The notes beneath the pieces were generated by a model that saw nothing but the letters and a program-made list of their open reading frames with translations, ran no database searches and had not been told where the DNA came from. The position numbers and the translations under genes were made by a program. 53,757 bases of DNA from Bacteroidota bacterium. GTDB lineage: Bacteria > Bacteroidota > Bacteroidia > Chitinophagales > Saprospiraceae. Position 1 is the first letter of the stretch, and the number at the start of each line of letters is the position of its first letter. Positions 1 to 9,062 of the stretch are shown piece by piece. The stretch is taken from the NCBI GenBank assembly GCA_029781095.1, contig JAKOXM010000678.1, positions 1-53,757 of the forward strand, read 5' to 3'.

Positions 1-1
1 G

Positions 2-799
2 TTGTCGATGAATGAAATGTCGTCGGATAAAGAAAAAGACAGTGCCGCATGGAGTCGCCGCAACCTCATTGAAATGCGGAAATGCATCGAATCATTGAAA
101 AACCTCAACCTCCCCCGCGAATTGCTCCGCAAGATGCGCTCGGAAGTGGATGAAATGCTGCGGCTTACCAGTATGATCTCCTTGTCCATATCCGTGGATG
201 AATTGAATGAACGCATCCCTGATTTTTACTATTTCCGCGATTACCTTCGCCGGGGTGATACGGTGCAGCAGGAACTTAAAACACAAAATCTGACGCCCAT
301 TCTGGCCGACGCCGTCCGGTACCTGGAAGAGTTTGCTGCGGTGAACCGCGTTTCTATCAATCAGCATTTCAATCCACGGGAAAACATTCCCGTTAACTGC
401 CACAAAACCTCTCTCAACAGGGCTTTTCACAACCTGCTTCACAACGCGATCAAATACAGCTGGAGCAAGGGGCAGGACCGGCAACCCTGGGTGGACGTCA
501 ATGTGGAGACGCGTAAAAACGAGGTAGAGATCGTAATTTCCAACTGGGGCGTGCCCATCCGGCGGGAAGAACTGGAAAAAGGGCAGATTTTTCAATTCGG
601 CAAGCGAGGCAGGGAATCGGAGGACAGGGGTCGCTCAGGCACAGGCATAGGGCTTTACGATGCCCTCGATATCATTACCAAACTCGGCGGCACGCTTAAC
701 CTGGTCTCGGAACCTACTTTCGGCAATTTGCCGGATGTGTACTCCAATCCTTTTATTACACGGGCCATTATAACCTTACCAATAGTAAAACAACCATGA
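2..799 (+). CDS. Histidine kinase-like ATPase (HATPase_c), probably 5'-truncated by the window edge
   Basis: N-box-like NLLHNAIKYSW and G-box GTGIGLYDALDIITKLGGTL; overlaps the next gene by ATGA. Confidence 0.75.
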   Translation: MSMNEMSSDKEKDSAAWSRRNLIEMRKCIESLKNLNLPRELLRKMRSEVDEMLRLTSMISLSISVDELNERIPDFYYFRDYLRRGDTVQQELKTQNLTPILADAVRYLEEFAAVNRVSINQHFNPRENIPVNCHKTSLNRAFHNLLHNAIKYSWSKGQDRQPWVDVNVETRKNEVEIVISNWGVPIRREELEKGQIFQFGKRGRESEDRGRSGTGIGLYDALDIITKLGGTLNLVSEPTFGNLPDVYSNPFITRAIITLPIVKQP

Positions 800-1248
800 T
801 AAAACTGCTCTGGATAGACGATAATCTCGACCATGATCTGACGGAAAAGAGGATGGCGCTCTACATGGAAGACGATATCGACCCCCATTTTGCCCGCGAC
901 GCGACAGAAGCGTATCTTCGGCTGCGCGACGAATATTTCGACGTCGTGATCGTCGACCTGCGGCTGCCACCCGGCTCCGACGACATGTGGAACCCATACC
1001 GGGAGAACGGCGTCCAGAAGTTCGGATTCGTCCTGCTCAGCGTGGTGATGGGGCAGGTCGATGACCGCTTCGGGCACTTGTCGAAGACGCGTTTCGGCGT
1101 GTTTACCATCGAGGCACAGGAAGAAAACCCGGAATTATTTGAATCCCCGATCCGCCTGCCCGAGCAAAATTTTAAAATGAAGACGCATGCCTATTATGAA
1201 AACGCATTTGTTGATTTTATCCGCAACGTGAATAAATCATTGCCATGA
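796..1248 (+). CDS. Response regulator receiver-like protein, single domain
   Basis: Starts LLWIDDN with VVIVDLRLPPG phospho-acceptor-like strand; ATGA overlaps at both ends. Confidence 0.7.
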   Translation: MIKLLWIDDNLDHDLTEKRMALYMEDDIDPHFARDATEAYLRLRDEYFDVVIVDLRLPPGSDDMWNPYRENGVQKFGFVLLSVVMGQVDDRFGHLSKTRFGVFTIEAQEENPELFESPIRLPEQNFKMKTHAYYENAFVDFIRNVNKSLP

Positions 1249-2450
1249 TACATCTGCTCGATAATACGACATCATTGCTGAGCGACGAATGGCTTGCATC
1301 GGCTGTTGGTATAGCAATCACGTATTTCGTATTTATCATGGGGGTGCCGGCGCTCATCTTCCAGATATTTATTGCCGATGCCTTGCGGAATCTGTACAAT
1401 GAAAGGCTTGGCAAACTGCAGCCGCGCTTTATTTTGTTTCAGATATCCCTCATACTGTTTCTTTTCATCCTGAGCAATGAAAAGGCATTTAACGTGGAAT
1501 TTGGCCTTGTCGCCGAGTGGATCGTTTTCATTTTGGTACTGGCCGCGATCTGTATCATTCTGTTTGGCGGCTATAATTATCTGATCAAAAACTTCAATTC
1601 CACCCGGAATATCGAACAGCAACTGTCTGAAAAAATTGTGAACGATGCTATCCGGTATTTTGACGAAAACAAAAAACTGAATAAAAAAGACCTGGAAGAC
1701 CTCGGCCTCCTGGCGCGGGAATTGCCCGCGGGCCGGATTAAAAACGCTTTTTTAGAGCAGTGCGAACGCCTTGTGGAATACCTGCTCAACGTTCCGAAAG
1801 CCAGTCGCGATACCAAACTGATCGGGGAAGTGCTGGAAGATGCGGTCTGTCTCAGCGTCACGTACGACGGGGCGCAGGTGAACAATGAAAACATGCGTAA
1901 GGTCCTGGATATTCTGATCCTGACTTACAGTTACATACACCGCAACGACAAAAAGGACGAAAGCAGCTACCTGAACACCACAATCGGCAACTGCATGAAA
2001 GAGATCGGCATCAAGGCTATGCTGAAAAATGACCTGCCCTCTGTGATGGATGCCGTGGAAAAACTCTCTGCCATTGAATTCACCTCACGGGAAATGTTCG
2101 TTTTGGGCAACGAGGCCCTTTTGCAGGGACACGTACAAACTGCCGTTGCCGTCGTCAGAAAACTGGGCGGGAAAGTGCGCAATATCATGAACCCCGGTGA
2201 AATGATCACATACGACGAGAAGCGCACCTATTTTTTCTGGCTGGGACTGGTGGCAAAAATCTACGAACTCCGCGGTTCGGCCCGCAACTTTGCAGAGCGT
2301 CAACTGCAGAACGTGATCTCTGCATCGGGCGATCGCCAGGAAGAAATCGAGTCGCTTTTTAAAGAAACGCAGGTGCATTTCTACCACCTCGCCGATTTTG
2401 CCACCATCGACGCCGTAAAAGGCTTGGAAGAGGTGCTTTTTCCCGAATGA
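1245..2450 (+). CDS. Membrane protein of unknown function: N-terminal TM helices plus helical cytosolic C-terminus
   Basis: Long ORF overlapping the upstream RR gene by ATGA; three hydrophobic segments in the first ~110 aa. Confidence 0.65.
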   Translation: MIHLLDNTTSLLSDEWLASAVGIAITYFVFIMGVPALIFQIFIADALRNLYNERLGKLQPRFILFQISLILFLFILSNEKAFNVEFGLVAEWIVFILVLAAICIILFGGYNYLIKNFNSTRNIEQQLSEKIVNDAIRYFDENKKLNKKDLEDLGLLARELPAGRIKNAFLEQCERLVEYLLNVPKASRDTKLIGEVLEDAVCLSVTYDGAQVNNENMRKVLDILILTYSYIHRNDKKDESSYLNTTIGNCMKEIGIKAMLKNDLPSVMDAVEKLSAIEFTSREMFVLGNEALLQGHVQTAVAVVRKLGGKVRNIMNPGEMITYDEKRTYFFWLGLVAKIYELRGSARNFAERQLQNVISASGDRQEEIESLFKETQVHFYHLADFATIDAVKGLEEVLFPE

Positions 2451-2540
2451 TTAACATTGTTTCACTGTTTTATTGCTGAATTGCTTCATTGTTTTCCCGC
2501 TGCAATCGAGCTGTAGCAATGAAACAATTCAGCAATGAAA

Positions 2541-4445
2541 TCACTTCTTCTTCCCTCCCTGCTTTGTTTTTTCTTCCTGCACCCGCTGTTGTTCCTTCAT
2601 CGCCTGCTCCAGCCTTTCCCGGAAGCCGCCTGATTTTCGCGGTTTGTTCTTGTTCGCTTCCAGTTCCTCTTTTATCTTGTCATTATCTATCAAGAACTGC
2701 TTGGTCACCACGGTTTGACCGATGTTGAGGATGTTGCTGAAACACAGGTACAGCGTGAGGCCGGAGGCAAAGGAATTGAAGAAAAACATGAACATCACCG
2801 GCATGCCGTATTGCATGTATTTCATCACTTTCATCTGGTCGTTCTGCATGGCCGAGGCGTCCATTTGTTTCATCGAATACCAGGTGTACCAGAGGGTGGT
2901 AACGACCCATATCAGCGTGAACAGACTAAGGTGATTGCCCGCTCCGAAAGGCAACTGGAATGGCAACTGCATGATACTGTCGTAACTGGACAGGTCGGTA
3001 GCCCAGAGAAAACTCGCCTGCCGGAATTCGATGGCCGCCGGAAAAAACCGGTACAGGGCAAACCAGATGGGCATCTGGAACACAACCGGCAAACACCCGC
3101 CAAGCGGGTTTACCCGGTATTCGCTGTACATTTTCATCGTTTCCACAGACATCGCCTGCTGATCGTCGCCGTGCTTTTTCTTGAGCGCTTCTATTCGGGG
3201 CTTCAGCGCAGCCATTTTGGACTGACTGAGCACCATGCGATATGTAAGCGGATAGAGCACCAGTTTTACCAAAAGCGTGAGCACCAGTATCACGATGCCC
3301 TGACTGCTGATAAAGCGGGAAAGGAACTCGAAAATGGGGTGAATAACCCAGCGGTTAATAGCCCCGAACACGCTGGCGCCGAATGGAATAATGTCTTCGA
3401 GGCTGACACCGAATTTGCGCAGGCGGTCGAATTCATTGGGGCCTGCATATATCGTCATATTGGCCGAACCATTATCCAGCGGCACCAATGCAGTGGTTTT
3501 CAGCAGTTTCAGATCCGGTTCCCGGTCAGTGAACATCTGCGTTTCACCTACAAATTCGCGAAAAGTGAAATTGTTGGCAATCAAGGAGGTGTTGAAAAAC
3601 TGGCTGCTGTGCGAAAACCAGCTCACGGGTTGCTCGCCGAGGCTTTCAACGGCATTTTTGCGGCAATTGCAGTAATCGGCGGATTTGTCGGCAGGCTTGA
3701 AATACACAGACGACATATTCCGCTCGTATTGCTGGTTTTTTTCCAGTTTGTCGAGATAGTTGACCCAGGTGAGGCGCAGAGAATTCTCGGCGAGTACGTT
3801 TTTGAGGCCGTTTCCGCCGACTTTGTATTCCATGCGGTAATTGTCCGGGCTGAGGGTATAGCTCTGTTCGAGGTAGCGTCCCTCTCCGGCGTCGGCGCGG
3901 AAAGTGATGGTATTGCCTTCCCTTGTCGGTTTGAAATAAAGATCGGCGGTGCTTATTTTGCCGAGCCCGTTCAGGGTCATCTCGTATTCGAAGCGGTTTT
4001 TGTTGTCTTCAAGCAGACGGACGGGCCCCCTTCGATCGGGACCGGTGGTGTCGGCGATGATCCTGTCGAATTTCTTGAGATACACTTCCTTGATCCGGCC
4101 CCCTTTATTCGTAAACGTCACCCGCATGAGATCGCTTTCCAGCACTTCAAATTGTTCCTGACCTGTCGCTGCTCCTGCAAAAGGGCCAAAACGCGCCGTC
4201 AGGATGATGTTTTTCGCTGAATCTGACTGGGCAGGCAGCGCAGCATCCGGCTTGCCGGCCGGCGTGGCGTTGTCCTGTGTGGCAGCCTGCTGGGGTTGCC
4301 CCTGGTCGGCCGCCTGGGTTGTTTGTGTCGTTTGCTGATCCTGGGCGGGTTTGGGCGGCGCCGAATATTGCATCCACAGATAGAGGAGCAGAAAAATCAG
4401 CCCCATGCCGATAAATGTACTGATTTGACTCTGTTTTTCTTCCAT
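2541..4445 (-). CDS. yidC: Membrane protein insertase YidC/Oxa1
   Basis: MEEKQSQISTFIGMGLIFLLLYLWMQY start; C-terminal core NPLGGCLPVVFQMPIWFALYRFFPAAIEFR; basic tail. Confidence 0.95.
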   Translation of the reverse strand: MEEKQSQISTFIGMGLIFLLLYLWMQYSAPPKPAQDQQTTQTTQAADQGQPQQAATQDNATPAGKPDAALPAQSDSAKNIILTARFGPFAGAATGQEQFEVLESDLMRVTFTNKGGRIKEVYLKKFDRIIADTTGPDRRGPVRLLEDNKNRFEYEMTLNGLGKISTADLYFKPTREGNTITFRADAGEGRYLEQSYTLSPDNYRMEYKVGGNGLKNVLAENSLRLTWVNYLDKLEKNQQYERNMSSVYFKPADKSADYCNCRKNAVESLGEQPVSWFSHSSQFFNTSLIANNFTFREFVGETQMFTDREPDLKLLKTTALVPLDNGSANMTIYAGPNEFDRLRKFGVSLEDIIPFGASVFGAINRWVIHPIFEFLSRFISSQGIVILVLTLLVKLVLYPLTYRMVLSQSKMAALKPRIEALKKKHGDDQQAMSVETMKMYSEYRVNPLGGCLPVVFQMPIWFALYRFFPAAIEFRQASFLWATDLSSYDSIMQLPFQLPFGAGNHLSLFTLIWVVTTLWYTWYSMKQMDASAMQNDQMKVMKYMQYGMPVMFMFFFNSFASGLTLYLCFSNILNIGQTVVTKQFLIDNDKIKEELEANKNKPRKSGGFRERLEQAMKEQQRVQEEKTKQGGKKK

Positions 4446-4514
4446 AAATTGTTCCCTCAACTGCCTCCCTCCTTGGTTGCGGAGTGATGGGGAGGACTAA
4501 AGCGCCGCAAAAGT

Positions 4515-4988
4515 ATGTCAAAACCCATCATCGTCATACGAAAGCTCGAAGATTCTCCCGAATGGCTCGACCGAAGGCTTGTTACAGCGTATATACATAC
4601 GATTTACAGCACCTCCCATGTACGCGGTGGCATGACCCTCCGGTTGCATCCCGGGCAATCGCTACCGCAACAATTGGAGGATTTTCTGGAAGAACAAAAT
4701 TGCAATACATGCGCCATTATTACGGCCTGGAACCCCGGATCAGTCACACAGACTGTCTCGCAAAACACCCGCAATAACAGGAAACTGGAAGCAGATCTGC
4801 TCGAAGTGTCGGCGCTGGTACTCCCGGGCACAAACATCGACCCGGACAACCGCTGGCCATCCGAGGAAAGTTATTTTGCTTTCGGAATTTTTGCAGAAAA
4901 TGCGGTGCAACTCGGCAGAAAATACGGGCAAAATGCCATTGTCTGGCTGGAAAAAAGCAAACAACCCGAGTTATGGTGGCTCCTGTAG
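4515..4988 (+). CDS. DUF3293-like protein
   Basis: ORF with AIITAWNPGS and small-protein architecture typical of DUF3293. Confidence 0.6.
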   Translation: MSKPIIVIRKLEDSPEWLDRRLVTAYIHTIYSTSHVRGGMTLRLHPGQSLPQQLEDFLEEQNCNTCAIITAWNPGSVTQTVSQNTRNNRKLEADLLEVSALVLPGTNIDPDNRWPSEESYFAFGIFAENAVQLGRKYGQNAIVWLEKSKQPELWWLL

Positions 4989-5078
4989 CCGGCAATCCGG
5001 CAATTTAACAATGTAGCAATCCGGCAATCCAGAACAATGTAGCAATCCAGCCCATGAGGAGCAAACGACTGCTTATCT

Positions 5079-6263
5079 TTGCCGCCCAGTACCAACGTTC
5101 ATCCGTCATCATACCCGAAAGTGGATTTTAAAAAAGTTCCTTCCCCCTGTTTCATCCTTGAAGAAGCGCGTCTCCGCAAAAACCTCGAATTGATATCCCG
5201 TGTGCAGCGCGAGGCGGGTGTCCAGATCATATTGGCATTCAAGGGTTTCGCGATGTGGAGTACATTTCCCGTTGTGCGCGAATATGTGCAGGGCGCTACT
5301 GCGTCTTCACTGCACGAGGCGCGCCTTTGTTTCGAGGAGATGAAAACAAAAGCGCACACCTATGCGGTTGCGTACCTGCCGCGGGAGTTCGGGAAGATCA
5401 TGGGTTACTCCAGCCATATCACGTTTAATTCCATTTCGCAATACAGACGTTTCAGGCGAAAACTGGAAAAATATCCCGACCACATTAGCCCCGGTATCCG
5501 GGTCAACCCGGGCTGGTCGCCCGTCGGAACGGCGTTGTACAACCCTGCTTCGCCCGGCTCGAGACTCGGCGAACCCGTAGAAAACTTTAAAGGCAATCTT
5601 CCCACAGGTATCGAAGGGCTTCACTTTCACACGCTTTGCGAAAGCACGAGTTTTGATCTTGAAAAGACGCTGGGGTATTTTGAAACGCAATTCGGCCGGT
5701 TTTTGCCCGGCCTGAAATGGGTCAACTTCGGCGGCGGCCACCTGATGACGCGGCAGGGTTATGATGTGGCGCATCTGATCGGCGTTTTGAAGGCATTCCG
5801 GGGTCGGTATCCGCATCTCCAGGTTATTCTGGAGCCCGGAAGCGCGTTTGCCTGGGATACCGGCGTACTGGTGAGCACGGTACTGGATATCGTCAGAAAC
5901 AAGGGCGTGAAAACGGCCATCCTCGATGTATCCTTCACCGCGCATATGCCCGATACACTCGAAATGCCGTACCGGCCCCGCATTCGCGGAGCTTCGGAAG
6001 AGGTGACGGCCGGCGACAAACACCTGTACCGCCTGGGTGGCGTAAGTTGCCTGAGCGGCGACTTTTTAGAAGAATATGCGTTCGAAGGCCCCCTTAAAGT
6101 GGGTGAAAAGATCGTTTTTGAAGATATGATCCATTATACGATGGTGAAAACCACCACCTTTAACGGGGTAACGCATCCGGCCATTACGATCCTGCGCCCG
6201 GACGGTAAACTGGAGGTGGTCCGGCGATTTGGATACAATGATTATAAACGGCGCTTGTCTTGA
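5079..6263 (+). CDS. nspC: Carboxynorspermidine decarboxylase (PLP alanine racemase fold)
   Basis: SPCFILEEARLRKNLELI, LAFKGFAMWS, GIRVNPGWS, GLHFHTLCES, WVNFGGGHLMT, LEPGSAF motifs. Confidence 0.88.
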   Translation: MPPSTNVHPSSYPKVDFKKVPSPCFILEEARLRKNLELISRVQREAGVQIILAFKGFAMWSTFPVVREYVQGATASSLHEARLCFEEMKTKAHTYAVAYLPREFGKIMGYSSHITFNSISQYRRFRRKLEKYPDHISPGIRVNPGWSPVGTALYNPASPGSRLGEPVENFKGNLPTGIEGLHFHTLCESTSFDLEKTLGYFETQFGRFLPGLKWVNFGGGHLMTRQGYDVAHLIGVLKAFRGRYPHLQVILEPGSAFAWDTGVLVSTVLDIVRNKGVKTAILDVSFTAHMPDTLEMPYRPRIRGASEEVTAGDKHLYRLGGVSCLSGDFLEEYAFEGPLKVGEKIVFEDMIHYTMVKTTTFNGVTHPAITILRPDGKLEVVRRFGYNDYKRRLS

Positions 6264-6429
6264 CCCTGGATAGCGTTTTCAGGGCCGGGGCCGGACTGCC
6301 GCCGCTTCATCGGGGAGCAGTGATGGGCCATGAGTGATAAACGATGTTTATTGATTGAAAGCCAATGCTTTGTGGAAATACTGTCACCCATTTGTTATCA
6401 CTTCCCATTCAGGAATGGCCGGGTACTTT

Positions 6430-6567
6430 TTATCTGACGAAGATGAAGTACATCAGTACCATCAACAACAGCGTGGCGATCGCCAGTATGGTTAGAAACT
6501 TGCGGTTATCTTCTTTGTCCTGCTTGACGAAACGCTGCTTTTTCGGTGCTTTCACTTTGTTTGACAT
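6430..6567 (-). CDS. Small single-TM protein, 45 aa
   Basis: Reverse-strand reading: MSNKVKAPKKQRFVKQDKEDNRKFLTILAIATLLLMVLMYFIFVR*; basic N-terminus and one TM helix; absent from the supplied ORF track. Confidence 0.6.
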   Translation of the reverse strand: MSNKVKAPKKQRFVKQDKEDNRKFLTILAIATLLLMVLMYFIFVR

Positions 6568-6718
6568 AATCCGTTGATTTTAAAACACATACTACTTGGT
6601 TTGTCTTTTTTCCTTCCCCGTATCGGGTTTGGAAGCCGAAATATACGGAAGCGATTTTTTGCTCAGAAATTTACGGGGGTCAACTTTTGCAAAGAATAAA
6701 ATCTGCCACCCGGGATAA

Positions 6719-6726
6719 TATCTTTG
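6719..6726 (+). promoter_or_regulatory. Bacteroidota-type -7 element TATCTTTG upstream of 6767 CDS
   Basis: Matches TAnnTTTG; no convincing -33 TTG at standard spacing. Confidence 0.35.
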
Positions 6727-6766
6727 CCACTCGTTACACATTCAAAACATTACGAGACTTTACAAG

Positions 6767-7228
6767 ATGATGAAAAAACTTTTACTCATAACATGCTGCC
6801 TGGCCGCATTCAGCCGCTCCGGGCTTGCCCAGCACCCGGTTGAAAAGCAATCGGACAGCTCCCGTGTGGAAGGCCCTGCAATGACTCCGCCCGCAAAGGT
6901 GGTATCGGATAGCATACTGGTTACCATTATTCTGAAACACCAGCAAAATAAAAACCTGCCGGAAATACGCCGCGTGCTCGAAGCACAAGGCTTTTGGGAC
7001 ATCTTTCCGCCGCAGGATGCCCGTGTGGTATCCTGGACGATCGCCATGGGACTCGGCCATATCATCATCCTGAAGATTCCGGCAGGCGCCGAACGCAGGC
7101 TGAACCTGTCGCTGGAAAACGGCGCCTGGGGAGCCTTCGACACGGAAATATACCTCACATACGACTACAAAGAGGTTTGGGAGGACTATATCGAACGTCG
7201 CGAAGAGGCGAAAGAGGACCGGAATTGA
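6767..7228 (+). CDS. Secreted hypothetical protein
   Basis: Signal peptide MMKKLLLITCCLAAFSRSGLAQ; promoter-like TATCTTTG upstream. Confidence 0.6.
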   Translation: MMKKLLLITCCLAAFSRSGLAQHPVEKQSDSSRVEGPAMTPPAKVVSDSILVTIILKHQQNKNLPEIRRVLEAQGFWDIFPPQDARVVSWTIAMGLGHIIILKIPAGAERRLNLSLENGAWGAFDTEIYLTYDYKEVWEDYIERREEAKEDRN

Positions 7229-7442
7229 CGGCAGACACAGGCTATCCCGGTTTTTACTGCTGCAGTCGGGGGTAAATATTTGATGATACCCGGTTCATCC
7301 CGAATTTTTTAATTTACGTAAACGTCTTTTAATCACCGGGGCATAAAAACAGGCTATCGGAAATGATTTGATAATCTGTGTTTTATCTTCCCGGTCCCAC
7401 AATTGAAATCGCAGGTTGAAAATTCGGGATGAACCGTGTTTC

Positions 7443-8900
7443 CTAAAAATCTTCAAAATAAGTCCGTGCATTGCGGGCCACGTTGCGTTGCATGGTGGTG
7501 GCGTCGTGGTAATTGTCGCCTTCCGTTTGTGTTCCCGCAGCATGTGCATACAGCGTGATCTCCCAGCGCGGATTGTTGATCTCCCCGCGCGCCGTAGAAT
7601 GCAGCATGATAAAATCTTCGCCGGCGAGGCTCGGGTTGTAGAACAGGAATTTCACGTTTTTCTGGTTGGTTTTCGGGAAATTGTAGTACACCCATATCTC
7701 GTAAGGCGGCGCTCCCGGGTCATCTTCCACGTGAATAAAATCGTCCGGGCGGCCAAAACGAAGGAACGTACGGCCCCGGTCCGTTTCAAAACCATACCGG
7801 AATCCGCTTTTGAATTTTTCATGGACGGCTGCGGCCACCTGCATAAATTTCTGGTAGGCCTGCTCCGGGTTGTTGGCATCCTGCCGCACGAAGTAACGGA
7901 AGAGATAATACCGCATGGGCTTTAGTTCTTTTCCCTGCAGGATATTTTTCAGCGTTTCGGATTCCTCGCCGACTGCCATGGCGGAAATGGCGCGGAGTCC
8001 GTACCGGAGGGTTTCTTCATCGAGATTTTCCACGAACTGTCTGGACAACACCTCGTCTGTGATCTCGTTTTCCGTCACATGCAGAAAGGGATTGCTTCGT
8101 TGAAACGTAAGTGAACGGGTGTTCAGCAATTCATTGGCGGCATTGCGCAATTCCACGGTGAGGGAATAGTTGCCGCTTTCGAGCTTGCTGATGTCCATTT
8201 GCACCAGTATAGCATCGATGGAAGAAGGTTTTTTCCGTTGATTTCCTACTGAAACAAGGGTTTTAATACCGTTGCCTTTTTCCTGCTCGATAAAATAACG
8301 AACCGAGTAGTCGGCATCGACGATGCTGTGATTCGAATGGTATATCTCGGCGTAAAACGCAAGCAATACGGCGCTCCGGTCGTAAAAATTGAAAGGCAGC
8401 GGCTCCAGGTAATATCCGTTTTTGGTGAAGGGATTGTCCGAATTGTCGGCCCTGAACCCGCGCAGCAATTGCACTTCCGACAAATGAATATTCTCATCGA
8501 TGGCAACAAGGAGCGGCGCAGCGTAGCTGTCCTTGTTTTCCGCGTCGTTGATGTCCTGAAAGCTGATCTCAAGCGTGTATTCACCGTTCGGGATGGATAA
8601 TCGCTTGACATCGAGCAAGTTTTGCGGTATGTCTACGAGCGGGCTGTTGAGTACATATTTTTCAAAATTCACCACCGTTTCACCCTTTTTTATCAAAATC
8701 AGGGTTTCCACCCCGGCCTGCAAGTGCGTACTGTCTGCCCGTTTGAAGGTAACGGACGCCGCCGCGATTTCTATGTTGATTTCGATATATGGTTTCTCCG
8801 GAGTGGCATACACGGCGTAAGAGACGCCTGTATCAAGGGCCCGGCCGGCAAAATGCAGGAGCAATCCGGCGATGCAGAAAAAAAGCGATTTTGTTTTCAT
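7443..8900 (-). CDS. GWxTD domain-containing secreted protein
   Basis: Signal peptide; C-terminal GFETDRGRTFLRFGRPDDFI...PYEIWVYYNFP typical of the GWxTD family. Confidence 0.8.
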   Translation of the reverse strand: MKTKSLFFCIAGLLLHFAGRALDTGVSYAVYATPEKPYIEINIEIAAASVTFKRADSTHLQAGVETLILIKKGETVVNFEKYVLNSPLVDIPQNLLDVKRLSIPNGEYTLEISFQDINDAENKDSYAAPLLVAIDENIHLSEVQLLRGFRADNSDNPFTKNGYYLEPLPFNFYDRSAVLLAFYAEIYHSNHSIVDADYSVRYFIEQEKGNGIKTLVSVGNQRKKPSSIDAILVQMDISKLESGNYSLTVELRNAANELLNTRSLTFQRSNPFLHVTENEITDEVLSRQFVENLDEETLRYGLRAISAMAVGEESETLKNILQGKELKPMRYYLFRYFVRQDANNPEQAYQKFMQVAAAVHEKFKSGFRYGFETDRGRTFLRFGRPDDFIHVEDDPGAPPYEIWVYYNFPKTNQKNVKFLFYNPSLAGEDFIMLHSTARGEINNPRWEITLYAHAAGTQTEGDNYHDATTMQRNVARNARTYFEDF

Positions 8901-9062
8901 AGCAAGAACGTTGAAAAGTAAACGATTGTCTCTGCCCCAAAAGTCAGGTTCCCGGCGATTTTGAAACGGACAAGTTTTGCGAAAAGTCAGGTTTCCCGAC
9001 GCAATGCTGCAGAAACGAATCGCTGCAAATTTCGCTCATATTTCCATGCTCTGCTGATTTTT

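Noticed and set aside
2715-4220. 501-aa plus-strand ORF opposite yidC
   Set aside because: His/Val/Phe-rich antisense translation typical of shadow ORFs; YidC on the other strand is clear
8940-9000. Near-duplicate aaagtcaggttcccggcgattt / aaagtcaggtttcccgacgcaat
   Set aside because: Only two diverged short copies; no structure or flanking feature to support a call
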